From Sideroxydans sp. (GTDB lineage: Bacteria > Pseudomonadota > Gammaproteobacteria > Burkholderiales > Gallionellaceae): a stretch of DNA of 59,068 nt. A model generated the notes under the pieces. The model had not been told where the DNA came from. It worked only from the letters and a program-made list of their open reading frames with translations, and searched no databases. Below are positions 1 through 9,400 of this stretch, one piece after another. Made by a program: the position numbers and the translations under genes. The stretch's first letter is position 1; each line of letters begins with the position of its first letter. The stretch is taken from NCBI GenBank assembly GCA_027310725.1, contig DAIDAG010000007.1:1-59068 (forward strand), given 5' to 3'.

Positions 1-101
1 ACTTCGTGCAACAAGTCCGGCGTTTCTATTCCCAGGCGGTTCTTGGGAATGTCGGTGCCGGGCAGGTAGATGTCACTTTCTGTGAACTGATACTTGGACA
101 C
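1..101 (-). CDS. Fic family protein, N-terminal fragment
   Basis: The gene runs off the left edge; 33 codons are visible from a GTG start at 101. The peptide begins MSKYQFTESDIYLPGTD and continues PKNRLGI, the N-terminal pattern seen in Fic/DOC AMP-transferases of the kind paired with small antitoxins. The catalytic HPFxxGNG motif would lie outside the window, so activity cannot be judged. The start overlaps the end of the VbhA-like antitoxin gene by 29 bases in another frame, which implies translational coupling. Fic toxins AMPylate target proteins such as gyrase and topoisomerase IV; that role is known for the family and only inferred here. Confidence 0.6.
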   Translation of the reverse strand, partial: MSKYQFTESDIYLPGTDIPKNRLGIETPDLLHE

Positions 102-231
102 GGTGCTGTTCCATCAGGGCTTGTGCCTGCTTCTTGACCGCTGCAGATTGTACCGGCTTGCAGCCTTCGATCCGCATTGAGGTCTGGACAGCTTGGGCGA
201 TTTTCTGGTTCAGGCTGGCGCTGACTTGCAT
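73..231 (-). CDS. VbhA-like antitoxin of a Fic toxin (52 aa)
   Basis: A 52-residue protein starting MQVSASLNQKIAQAVQTSM. Residues 18-23 read SMRIEG, which fits the (S/T)xxxE(G/N) inhibitory motif by which class I Fic antitoxins block ATP placement in the Fic active site; the glutamate is E22. GGAG lies eight bases upstream of the ATG. The Fic gene follows with a 29-base overlap. The motif and the partner together make this call much stronger than either alone. An alternative is a generic DUF antitoxin with a chance motif. Confidence 0.65.
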   Translation of the reverse strand: MQVSASLNQKIAQAVQTSMRIEGCKPVQSAAVKKQAQALMEQHRVQVSVHRK

Positions 232-248
232 CGTTTTCTCCGCAAAGC

Positions 249-287
249 AACTCGCTAATTTGACGAGTTTTATTATTGCAAATTATA
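249..287 (-). promoter_or_regulatory. Promoter and palindromic operator of the Fic/VbhA operon
   Basis: On the minus strand a perfect TATAAT -10 hexamer lies at 282-287. Downstream of it, an inverted repeat aactcg-N9-cgagtt (249-269) sits between the promoter and the antitoxin start. This is the position expected for an autoregulatory operator of a toxin-antitoxin operon. No good -35 hexamer is visible at 17 bases spacing. Operator function is inferred. Confidence 0.4.
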
Positions 288-411
288 TCATTTCCCGGTG
301 CTCAGGGCCCGTGCAGGGTGCTGTTTCATCGAGATGGAGTTAAGGATGCGCTGATCAAACTACTGCCCCACCAAATGCCTGATCTTCAAAGCTTGCGCAT
401 GTAATACGGCC

Positions 412-2421
412 TCAATGGGCGTCAAGATCATCCGGCTTTTGCGATTTGGGCGGCAGCAAAAACTCTCCAGGCTTCTGCCGGAAGCGCCTGCCCAGGCTTT
501 GCAGCAAGGCTCGCCTTTGCGTAAAAGTGACCTTGCGCGCTTTCATCGCCACGCTGAGCGCCAGGGTGAAGCTGACCGCCAGATTGGTCAAGCCGATCAG
601 CGCGATGCCCAGCACGCCTAGCCACAGTTCTTGCGGTTGCATCGCGAAATCCAGCCCGATCAGCGAGAAGCCCAGATACGCGGAAGAGAATGTGATGTGC
701 CGGATGTCCACCGGCAGGCCGAACAGTACGCCGATCGCAGTCATGCCGCCCAGCATGCAGCCGAAGTAGAAGTTCCCCGCCAATGCGCCCAGGTTGTTTT
801 CCACATAGTCGGCGACCCTCGACAAGCGCGCTTTGCCCAGCAGCCGCTCCAGCCAGCGCAGTTGCTTCAGTCGCTGCGGGATGCGGTTGTACATGGCGAG
901 GTTGTCGTGGTGGCCCGCGATCAGCCCGGACAGGAACAGGCATACGCCGGCGATCGCGGCATAAAACACCGCCAGGCTGTGGATCGGGTCGATATCTTCC
1001 ATCAGGTGATGGGCTTTTTCGGGCGGGATGAAATGCACGCCTGTCGCTTGCATCACCCCCCAGGCGATCAGCATGGCCATCGGTATTACGACCAGCACGT
1101 TGCCGAGGATCGCTGCCAACTGGCTGCGCAATGTCTGCGCGATGATGCTGGTCAGGCTCTCCATGTCGCGGCTGTTGCCACCCTGTTCGCTGATGCTTGC
1201 GGCGATGGCCGACGCCGTCATCGCGGGCTGCTTGGTGGCGACGGTGAAGTGCAGGATGTGGATCAGCATGAAGCCCAGGCCGTAATTCAGGCTGAACAAC
1301 AGTGCCTCGGTCAGCGGCGGCAGGTGCTGTTTTGCGACCAGCAACTTGAGCATCGCCATGAAGGCGATGACCAGCCCCGCGCCCATGGCCGACTTTAGCA
1401 GCGCAAAATATTCCGACCGCGTGCTGGTGATGTAATGCTCGCCGGTGCGGCTGGCGTTTTCTGTCACGCGCAAGGCAAGCAGCTCCAGGCTTTCCCGCCA
1501 GTGTTGCCTCACGTCGTTCTTGTGGCATTCGCCGCTGACCAATGTCTTGAACAAGCCCACGAATAGCGGGAGTGCGCGCTCGCCGCCCTTCTCTTCGCGC
1601 AGCGTGGCGAGAATCGCAAGCAGGCGTTCCATGCGTTCCAGTTGCTGGGTCAGCCGCTGCAACAGAAAGGTCAGGCTGATGCTGGTGCCGGAACGGGACG
1701 CGGTGCGCCGGATCTTCTGGATGATCTGCGCGCACTGGTCCAGCAATACCAGGATGTGCCGCTCGTCCTGGAACTCAAGCGAGGTATCCGCCCATGCCAG
1801 CGAGAACTGCTCCAGGTATTCGCCGACTTCGTCGTTCTGGGCGAGGAAGGGCGAAGCGAATTCCTCAAGCGAGGGTTCGTTGCGTATCAGCTCCGGCTCC
1901 AGGCCGATGGAAGAGATGCGGTAGGACAGCACCAGCACCGCATCCACGATGCCGCGCACCGGTGAGGGCAGGCTGGCATCGGCAGGCTGTTCGTCGAAGC
2001 GCAGCGCAGCCAGCAGTTCCAGCCAGCGAACATTCGGCACGGCGTTGACCCAGACTTCGTCGTCATGGCGGGTGAAGACCTGCGCGAAGATGTCTTTCAG
2101 GTAGTTGGGGTCGATCGCTTCCGGCAGAATTTTGTGGCTCACGCGCCTGTACAGTTCCGTGAAGAATCCGGTGCTGGGCAGTATTCCCGATTCCACATAC
2201 AGCGAAACCGGCTTGTGGGCGCCCAGCAATTTGAGCAGCGCAGTGCGCAGCGCGGCGCGCAATTCCGGCCGTCGCCCGAGTATGTGGCAAAGCGCGCCTA
2301 TCATGTGTTCCGCATGAACAGCCTGCGAGGACTTTTTGGGGCGGATCTTTGATACGAGTCCGGCGATGAGCGTGATCTCGTCGACGTCGTCCTGAAGATG
2401 GCGTTGCAGCAATGTTTCCAT
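412..2421 (-). CDS. Membrane protein of the 'site-specific recombinase' family (PF10136-type)
   Basis: About 669 residues. The N-terminal half is helical and soluble. The C-terminal half has several hydrophobic segments, for example around LVIAFMAMLKLL, ILGNVLVVIPMAMLIAWGV and SLAVFYAAIAGVCLFLSGL. This matches the family named 'site-specific recombinase' (Gcr), found in beta- and gammaproteobacteria. I see no tyrosine or serine recombinase catalytic motif, so the family name should not be read as proof of recombinase activity; it looks like a multi-pass inner-membrane protein. The start is uncertain: an in-frame GTG at 2457 adds 12 residues, and neither start has a convincing ribosome site. 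Confidence 0.7.
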   Translation of the reverse strand: METLLQRHLQDDVDEITLIAGLVSKIRPKKSSQAVHAEHMIGALCHILGRRPELRAALRTALLKLLGAHKPVSLYVESGILPSTGFFTELYRRVSHKILPEAIDPNYLKDIFAQVFTRHDDEVWVNAVPNVRWLELLAALRFDEQPADASLPSPVRGIVDAVLVLSYRISSIGLEPELIRNEPSLEEFASPFLAQNDEVGEYLEQFSLAWADTSLEFQDERHILVLLDQCAQIIQKIRRTASRSGTSISLTFLLQRLTQQLERMERLLAILATLREEKGGERALPLFVGLFKTLVSGECHKNDVRQHWRESLELLALRVTENASRTGEHYITSTRSEYFALLKSAMGAGLVIAFMAMLKLLVAKQHLPPLTEALLFSLNYGLGFMLIHILHFTVATKQPAMTASAIAASISEQGGNSRDMESLTSIIAQTLRSQLAAILGNVLVVIPMAMLIAWGVMQATGVHFIPPEKAHHLMEDIDPIHSLAVFYAAIAGVCLFLSGLIAGHHDNLAMYNRIPQRLKQLRWLERLLGKARLSRVADYVENNLGALAGNFYFGCMLGGMTAIGVLFGLPVDIRHITFSSAYLGFSLIGLDFAMQPQELWLGVLGIALIGLTNLAVSFTLALSVAMKARKVTFTQRRALLQSLGRRFRQKPGEFLLPPKSQKPDDLDAH

Positions 2422-2681
2422 AGAGGTTTCTATTTTAAGCGATTTGGGGTTGACCACGAATGATCAATTGTCTTGCTCAAAGAACTGCTTTCGCCTGGCG
2501 GTCAGTCTCGAACAACGTGCAGGGGATGCGGCTGATGGACAGCCATCGCTTCATGAAGTTGCAGATGACGGTGTGGAAACCAGCCTTCAGGACGACTTAC
2601 TGAAAGTCCGCTTTGTTGTGGAACAGCCCGGATTTCAGTGTAGAGTGGGGCGGAGAATAGTGTGGAATATTTACCGGTAAC

Positions 2682-3386
2682 TTACTTCAGAATCCTGCGC
2701 AACTTCCGAAGTTGCTGCCATACAGCTGCTTTAGGCAATTCCATCGCCATGACTTGCATACATCGTTCAAGCCAATCATCACGGCTTTGCAGACGAATGA
2801 TCGCTTTCTCGAGATCCTGACGTATAGCTTGTCGATATGCCGTTTCAGCTTTTTCAATGGCTGAACGCAGTAAAGCCAACGGTGGATTCATCATGGCAAG
2901 ATCAATTATGTCTCGACTGAATACCCCATCGTCATACCAGCGGTCAGAATTGGCAAGTAACTTACTCGTTGCCATGTCCAAAGGCGTGAGAGTGGCAATA
3001 CCGCAAATTTCGTCCCTGGTTCCTGGTCGTGCAAGTTCAATTCGTCCCTCAAGAACGATCTCAAATTTGATAGCTTGATCTCCTACCATCAACATGGTTC
3101 GTATGCCGTCCTTGTCAGCGCGTATATCGCGGGTTTGCACCAACGGATTTGCGCCGACGCGCACTATGGCGGATACGTTGTTTGCACCTGTAATTAGCTG
3201 ACGCAGATTGCCATAACTTGCAACATCCGAAATCAAGAAGTCAATGTCAACCGATTCCCGGTATTCGCCATATCGAAGTGCAATTGCGGTGCCGCCACCA
3301 AACAGGCAGTTATTCGCTTTCAACAATGGACCATTCAGAGCGTCAAGGACATGAGCAATCCGTTGGTGATGTGGCCGTCTAAACAT
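2682..3386 (-). CDS. AbiEii/AbiGii-like nucleotidyltransferase toxin
   Basis: 234 residues. Residues 27-52 contain the signature GGGTAIALRYGEYRESVDID, the GG/GS-loop plus DxD of the nucleotidyltransferase fold used by AbiEii (type IV toxin-antitoxin, phage defence). KFEIVLEGR probably supplies the third acidic residue. Further on, LDMATSKLLANSDRW resembles the DUF1814 helical part. The gene overlaps the upstream Xre-type gene by eight bases and so forms a bicistron. Members of this family transfer nucleotides to tRNA or other acceptors; the target here is unknown. The base composition is richer in A+T than the neighbouring genes, consistent with acquisition. Confidence 0.75.
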   Translation of the reverse strand: MFRRPHHQRIAHVLDALNGPLLKANNCLFGGGTAIALRYGEYRESVDIDFLISDVASYGNLRQLITGANNVSAIVRVGANPLVQTRDIRADKDGIRTMLMVGDQAIKFEIVLEGRIELARPGTRDEICGIATLTPLDMATSKLLANSDRWYDDGVFSRDIIDLAMMNPPLALLRSAIEKAETAYRQAIRQDLEKAIIRLQSRDDWLERCMQVMAMELPKAAVWQQLRKLRRILK

Positions 3387-3870
3387 TTCTTACTGACTTA
3401 CCAAGTCCGGTGCGCAAAGCATCGACTAACTGCTTTTCATGCGGATCTAACTTCTGCGCGTCCACGTGACGCCAGTTGCGTTCGTAAATGCTCAGAGCTT
3501 CAACTGGTGTCAATTCATCAGTACCAAGTACGTGCCAGGCAAGTTGTTTGAGTTGCGGGTAGTCAGACAGATGGATGCGCGCGGGAATCCAACCTTGATG
3601 ATCAACATCAACTTCATTGGCGGTCAATTTGGCGGGAGTGATGATGCCGAAGTCAATGTTTAAAGCAATCATGGCGTTGAAATACGCCCCCATGGTGACC
3701 GATGGCTCGCCTTTTTCGATTCGGTATAAGGTTACGCGCGACATCCCGGCAGCCTCTGCCGCTGCGGTAGCATTGATTCGTAGTTTTTTGCGATGCGCAC
3801 GAATCTGCTTCCCAAGTTCTATGAGTTTGTTTGCTGCAGTGTTTGCAATAATCGGTGTAAGTGCCGGCAT
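3379..3870 (-). CDS. Xre-family regulator, probable antitoxin of the AbiEii-like pair
   Basis: About 163 residues. A helix-turn-helix spans roughly residues 20-72 (KQIRAHRKKLRINATAAAEA, then GMSRVTLYRIEKGEP). The C-terminal part is a small domain of unknown function ending near the toxin start. The cognate antitoxin of classical AbiEii is AbiEi, a winged-helix protein; here the partner is an Xre-type protein, a known variant arrangement. The start is uncertain: ATG at 3870 (MPALTP) is chosen because a palindromic operator lies directly upstream; ATGs at 3882 and 3891 are alternatives. Confidence 0.65.
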   Translation of the reverse strand: MPALTPIIANTAANKLIELGKQIRAHRKKLRINATAAAEAAGMSRVTLYRIEKGEPSVTMGAYFNAMIALNIDFGIITPAKLTANEVDVDHQGWIPARIHLSDYPQLKQLAWHVLGTDELTPVEALSIYERNWRHVDAQKLDPHEKQLVDALRTGLGKSVRNV

Positions 3871-3873
3871 AGT

Positions 3874-3919
3874 GTTTCTCATTGTATACATATACGCAAA
3901 ATTGTAAAGTATGAGAAAC
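3874..3919. promoter_or_regulatory. Inverted-repeat operator of the AbiEii-like operon
   Basis: A perfect 9-bp inverted repeat, gtttctcat (3874-3882) and atgagaaac (3911-3919), is separated by 28 bases. Between the arms lies a smaller palindrome gtata-ca-tatac (3884-3895). The block sits immediately upstream of the chosen start of the Xre-type gene. The layout suggests cooperative binding of two antitoxin dimers for autoregulation, as in AbiE systems; this is inference. Confidence 0.45.
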
Positions 3920-4090
3920 AATTTATTTGTCTGATCATAAAGAATGCTCTTCTGCTAACTTGCCAACCACTCCTCCAGTTTCACCATATCCTCGCTAAAG
4001 GTCGCCATCTTCCGTTCCGGCACCTGAACGGTAGGTATCCAAAGGAAAATCCCGCGCTATCTTCCGAAGAGCCGACTTAAACGGGCCAGG

Positions 4091-4972
4091 TTAAAGCCCG
4101 CGCATGAAATACGGCCGCAACGGCCGATGTCCGGCCACGGCTTCGCGCAGTTGCAACAGCAGTTTTTCTTTGTCCCTGGGCAGGTTGCCGGCCAGCGCCA
4201 GCGCATTGGAGGCATGGTTGGAACGGAAGATGACCGGTTGCGGCGGGTTGAGGCCGCTGATGAGTCTTTCCTGTTCCTTCAATATCGCCAAGTCGTCCGG
4301 CATCTCGAACGGCTCGCCGTATTTGCGGCGGAATTCTTCCGCGATGCTTTCGTCCAGATACAGTTGCAGCGTGGAAAGGTAAGTCACGGGCGCGCTGTTC
4401 AGCAGGGCGATGGTGCCGTCTATGTATTCGTCGCTGTGCTGCGTGCCGCCGAGACCCAGGATGACGGTGGCGGAGACTTTCATGCCGCTGGCGTGTGCCT
4501 TGTGCAGCACTTCTGCCATGCGCCGTTGCGTGGCACCCTTGGTGATCTTTTTCAGGATGAGGTCGGAGCCGGATTCGAGGCCGAAGTAGAGCAGGCTCAG
4601 TTTGTGTTCGCGCAGCAGGGCCAGTTCTCCGGCGCTCTTGCGCTGGATGTTGCCGGGCGTGGCATAGCAGGAAACGCGCGTCAGCCGCGGCAGCGCAGTC
4701 GCCAGTTCGTGCAGGATGGCGAGCAGGTGTTCGGTCGGGAGTGCCAGCGCATCGCCATCGGCCAGAAACACGCGCTGCGCATCGGGCCAGTCGGCGGCGG
4801 CCTGGTGAATATCGGCAAACACGGCATTCAGCGGGCGTTCGACATAATCCTTGCTGCGATACATGGCACAGAAACTGCACTGGTTGAAGCTGCAGCCCAG
4901 CGTGGCCTGGATGATCAGGTTGTCGCCCTCGGAGGGAGGGCGGAACAGCGGCATGTCATAGATCAGATTCAT
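4091..4972 (-). CDS. Radical SAM protein (Elp3/MiaB-like core)
   Basis: 293 residues. Near residue 27 the motif GCSFNQCSFC gives three cysteines spaced C-x4-C-x2-C, the [4Fe-4S]/SAM site with one residue more than the usual Cx3Cx2C. An SAM-barrel follows: YFGLESGSD matches the GxES motif, and VSATVILGLGG is a typical beta-strand/glycine element. No TRAM, B12-binding or SPASM domain is visible. The substrate is unknown. It stands alone, followed by about 120 bases without a gene. Proteins of this type are widespread 'radical SAM protein' hypotheticals in betaproteobacteria. Confidence 0.8.
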   Translation of the reverse strand: MNLIYDMPLFRPPSEGDNLIIQATLGCSFNQCSFCAMYRSKDYVERPLNAVFADIHQAAADWPDAQRVFLADGDALALPTEHLLAILHELATALPRLTRVSCYATPGNIQRKSAGELALLREHKLSLLYFGLESGSDLILKKITKGATQRRMAEVLHKAHASGMKVSATVILGLGGTQHSDEYIDGTIALLNSAPVTYLSTLQLYLDESIAEEFRRKYGEPFEMPDDLAILKEQERLISGLNPPQPVIFRSNHASNALALAGNLPRDKEKLLLQLREAVAGHRPLRPYFMRGL

Positions 4973-5228
4973 GCTGAATTGTAACGGGGATGTTCCTTTT
5001 TAATGAAATGACGACAAGGCCGAATCCATCCTGGCAATAACCCCATTGCGGGCGCAGGTGTGTTGCCGGGATCAATTGCTCGCATGTCGAGTTGCAGGCA
5101 CATGTGACGCGTGGCGGTCACCGGATAAATATGAGCCTAATTAGCCTGCGGCGCATTGCCCTTTGCAAATATAATCCACACACACCTTACATGTTATTAC
5201 AGCATCCAAACCTCAAACGGTGTGCGCA

Positions 5229-6419
5229 ATGAAATTCTTTGGCGATCTCGGCAGCAGTTGCTCACGGCAATTTTTCATGGTCGCGTTGTTGTTCTGCGCA
5301 CTCGCTGTTCGCGCATCGGCCGACACTACAGCGGCACCGGCTGCCGGCGCTTTTGAACCCATTCCGGTTTTCTCCATTTACCCTCCTGTCAAACCCGATG
5401 GCACGGCGGACGAGGCACTGGCGAGCGGGCGCGTGGTGGACGACCGCTACGCAATGACTGCCAGGGCAAGCAAACCTTGGCGTATCGCTTTCCTGTTTCC
5501 GCACATCAAGGACCCGTACTGGGTGGGTTGCGATTATGGCGTGATCAGTGAAGCCAAACGGCTGGGTGTCGCGGTGGATATCTTTCCGGCAAACGGCTAC
5601 GACGACATGATCGGACAGTTGCGCAAGATGGATGATGCCATCGCGGCGAAATACGACGCCATCGTCATTTCTCCGCTCAGCCTGACGGCGAATAACGCCT
5701 CAATTGCCAAAGCGCGCAGGTTGGGCATTCCGGTGTTCGAGCTGGCGAACGACAGCACCAGCGACGACCTGACGATCAAGGTGACCACCTCGCTGAAGGA
5801 CATGGGTGTCGACGCCACGGAATGGGTGGTTCGCGACGCGCAACGGCGCGGGCTGAAAGAGATCAATATCGCGTTGCTGCCCGGACCGTCGGATGCGGGA
5901 TGGGTCAAGGGCGAGGTTGCAGGTACGCGCGAAGCGGCAGCCAAAGCTGCGATCAAGGTCAATATCGTCGATATCAAGTACGGTGACAGCGACCGGATCG
6001 AACAGTCGCGATTGGCGGCACAACTGCTTGCCGAACACGGCAAGCAACTCGATTACATCCTTGGCTGCACCGGCTGCGCACCTGCGGCGATTCTGCCGCT
6101 GAAGCTCGCGGGCCTTAATAAAAAAATACGGATCGTTGCCTACGACCTGACCCGCGAGATCGCCGGACTTATCCGCAACAAGGAAATCGTCGCCTCTGTC
6201 GATACCAAGGGTGTCAGTCAGGCGCGCGTGGTCACCAATGCTGCCGTGAGCTTCCTGGAGGGAAGAAGCAAAGAGCGGCCGCATACCATCCTGGTAAAAC
6301 TGGGACTGGTCGACTATGGCAACCAGGCTACATACCCGTTCGATACGACGACCGCTCCAGCAGGTTTCAGGCCCGTCCTTTCCTATGCTCCGCGGAAAGG
6401 CAAATTGCAGGAACCATGA
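5229..6419 (+). CDS. TorT-like periplasmic binding protein
   Basis: About 396 residues. The ATG at 5229 is preferred over the GTG at 5220 because it opens a signal peptide (MKFFGDL then hydrophobic VALLFCALAVRASA). The mature part is a type I periplasmic-binding-protein fold; PWRIAFLFPHIKDPYWVGCD, the following GVISEAKRLGV and LPLKLAGLNKKIRIVAYDLT resemble TorT, which senses trimethylamine N-oxide for the TorS kinase. The ligand here is unknown. A TATAAT box lies at 5170-5175. The stop overlaps the start of the GGDEF/EAL gene (ATGA), so the two are co-translated, and the protein probably feeds a signal to its sensor domain. Confidence 0.8.
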   Translation: MKFFGDLGSSCSRQFFMVALLFCALAVRASADTTAAPAAGAFEPIPVFSIYPPVKPDGTADEALASGRVVDDRYAMTARASKPWRIAFLFPHIKDPYWVGCDYGVISEAKRLGVAVDIFPANGYDDMIGQLRKMDDAIAAKYDAIVISPLSLTANNASIAKARRLGIPVFELANDSTSDDLTIKVTTSLKDMGVDATEWVVRDAQRRGLKEINIALLPGPSDAGWVKGEVAGTREAAAKAAIKVNIVDIKYGDSDRIEQSRLAAQLLAEHGKQLDYILGCTGCAPAAILPLKLAGLNKKIRIVAYDLTREIAGLIRNKEIVASVDTKGVSQARVVTNAAVSFLEGRSKERPHTILVKLGLVDYGNQATYPFDTTTAPAGFRPVLSYAPRKGKLQEP

Positions 6420-9400
6420 AATTCAAACGGCTGAAAGACAAGCTGCTGCTCAGTGCAGTGGCCATCAGCGTCGCGGTGGCGCTGGTTACCTTGCTGACTG
6501 TTTCGTTGGTGGTCCGCCAGCAGAATATGGATCAGTCCTATGCTCATCTGCGCAAGGCATCCAGCGTGATAGAAGAAGAGCTGGCCAATCGCAAAGAGAA
6601 TCTCTTGACTGCATCGCGCCAACTGGCGAACCAGAAAAATCTCGGGTCGACCATCTGGTACCTCGCGCAATATGCGCAGTTGGGGATCGATCGCGAGACG
6701 CTGTTCAGCACCTACCAGCAACTGGTGAAGGATACTTACAAGATAGGGCGGGTCGCGCAGCTTTCGCGCATCGCGATTTACGATTCCTCGGGCCACCTGA
6801 TCTCGTTTGCCCTGTTCGACAGCAACAGCAAGCAGGTTGGATTCGTCGAGCACTCGCGTACGATTGTGATCCAGGCTGCCACCTTGAGGGATGGCGAAGA
6901 GCTGAGTAGGCAGAATCTGCGCGCAACAACTTCCACACCCAAGATCGGTCTTCAATTTGAAGGGCCGCTGCCACGGCAGGAGAGCATGCATTACGCCGTC
7001 AGGAACGGAATGCTGGTGATAGAGAGCTATGTTCCTGTCATGGGTGAGGCGTTCGATGCATCCAGCGGGAAGCAGGGGATGAAGCAACTCGGCCTGGTTG
7101 TCATGGAGCATCCGCTCGATCAGTCCTTTGTCGACCAGCTTTCCCGGTTGACCGATACCCGCGTCAATGTGTTCATTCCGCAGGGGGTCAGCGTCGGCAG
7201 TTTGCCCGTGTACCGGAATCCGGATTGGAGCAATGCAAAGCAAGGTGCCGCTGCACCCGGAAAATTGTTGAACGAGATAACGCTAGATGGCGAGGGCTAT
7301 TACCAGAGTCTGATGTCGCTTTACGACGATGACAAAGTCGTCGGGTCCATTGCCGCGCTTTATTCCAAAAGCATCGTCCAGAAGAACACATGGGAGATGG
7401 TCAAGACCCTGGGCTTGATCGCAGCGATCAGTCTGCTGTTCATTTTTGCACTGGCTTGGTATTTCGCCACCTCCATTTCACAGCCGCTGACGACGCTCAG
7501 CCGGATTTTCCGGAGTGTGGCCGGGGATGCAACCGGGGATCTGAGCAATGAGCTTGGGCAGCTGGAAAAGGAGAAGGCAAGGGGGGATGAGTTGGGCGAC
7601 CTCACGCAGAGCTTTATTGCGATGAACGACGCCATCAACCAGAAGATTCAGCAGATCAACGAAATCAACGCATCTCTTGAGCGCACTGTGGAGGAAAGGA
7701 CCGCGGCGCTGGCAAGCAGCGAGCAGGATCTGCGCTCGATGATAGAGAATTCTCCCGATACCATTGCTCGCTACAACAGAGACTGCCGTCGCGTTTACGT
7801 TAACCCTGCTTTCGGACGTATCACCGAGGGGGGCGCGGCATCGCTGTTGAACAAGAGGCCCTCGGAGGTTCCGGGTGGCGAAAATTTCGAGATCTATGAA
7901 GCCAAGATCAGGGAGGTCATTTCGACGGGAAACAACGCACAGTTCGAATTGAAGTGGCCGCGCAAGGACGGGAAGGTGATTTATAGCCACATCCGGCTGA
8001 CAGCTGAACGGGATATTTCGGGCAATGTGACTTCGGTGCTGGGTGTCGGGCGCGATATCACCGAGTTGAATAATTCCCGCGCGGAGCTGAAGCAGGCAAA
8101 TGACCAACTGGAGGAACTGAACCAGCAATTGCAATCGCTGGCAACCAACGATCCGCTCACGCAGTTGCCCAACAGGCGCCTGCTCATGGACAGGCTCAAG
8201 CACGCCCTGGCTGCAAGCGCACGTAACGGCAAAGCCGGCGCACTGCTGTTCATCGACCTGGATAATTTCAAGGCCATCAATGACACACTCGGGCACGACA
8301 GCGGCGATTTGTTGCTGCAACAGGTCGCGCGACGTTTGGAGGGTTGCGTGAGGAATGGCGATACGGTAGCGCGTATCGGGGGCGACGAATTTGTGGTCAT
8401 GCTGGAGGATCTGAGCATGGATGCGATGGAAGCCGCGGCGCATGCGGAGACTGTGGGTAACAAGATACTCGCCGCGCTCAACCTGCCATATGAGGCTCCT
8501 TTGAGCGGCAATCGCTGCACGCCCAGTATCGGTATCACGCTATTCGATGACCGGCCGCAATCGATAGACGACCTGCTCAGGCAAGCCGACATTGCCATGT
8601 ATGAATCCAAGAAGTTCGGGCGCAATACCTTGCACTTCTTTGACCCGCAAATGCAGAAGACGATAGATGCCCGCGCGGCTATCGAATCACAGTTGCGGCT
8701 CGCGCTGAAGAACGGACAATTCGAGTTGCATTACCAGATACAGGTCGACAGCTTGCATCGGACGTTGGGCGCCGAGGCATTGATCCGCTGGGTGCACCCG
8801 GAGCGCGGCTTGGTTGCTCCTGCCGAATTCATTCCCCTGGCTGAAGAAATCGGGCTGATCCTGCCCATAGGGCAATGGGTGCTGGATACCGCTTGCATCC
8901 AGCTCAAGGCGTGGGAGCGGGACTCGCTCACTCGCAGCCTCATTCTTGCCGTGAACGTCAGCGCCAAACAATTCCGCCAGCCTGATTTCGTTGCGCAGAT
9001 CCGATCTCTGGTGCAACGCCATGCCGTCGATCCGAGGTTGCTCAAGCTGGAACTGACGGAAAGCCTGCTGCTGGAGAACATCGAGAACACGATTGTCACC
9101 ATGAGCGAAATAAAGAAAATCGGTGTCCGCTTGTCGCTCGATGACTTCGGTACCGGATATTCATCCTTGCAGTACCTGAAAAGGCTGCCGCTCGATCAAC
9201 TCAAGATCGATCGCTCGTTCGTGCGCGACATTACCGTAGACAGCAACGACAAGGTCATCGTCAGCACGATCATTGCGATGGCGCAAAACCTGAATCTGGA
9301 CGTCATCGCCGAGGGCGTGGAAACTGAAGAACAGCGGCAGCTTCTCACGAAAATCGGTTGTACCAATTTCCAGGGATGCCTGTTTGGCAAGGCAGAACCT

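Noticed and set aside
412..2421. The 'site-specific recombinase' gene as evidence of an integrative element
   Set aside because: The protein is a multi-pass membrane protein without recombinase catalytic residues; no att sites or mobility genes are next to it.
2444..2680. 78-codon frame on the plus strand between the recombinase-family gene and the AbiEii-like gene
   Set aside because: No ribosome site, no family and overlap with the recombinase-family start; the 224-base gap holds nothing I can support.
3955..4090. Open stretch after the radical SAM stop, reading KIARDFPLDTYRSGAGTEDG in the same frame
   Set aside because: It follows the stop codon in frame and looks protein-like, but has no start or ribosome site; it could be a decayed C-terminal extension but cannot be supported.
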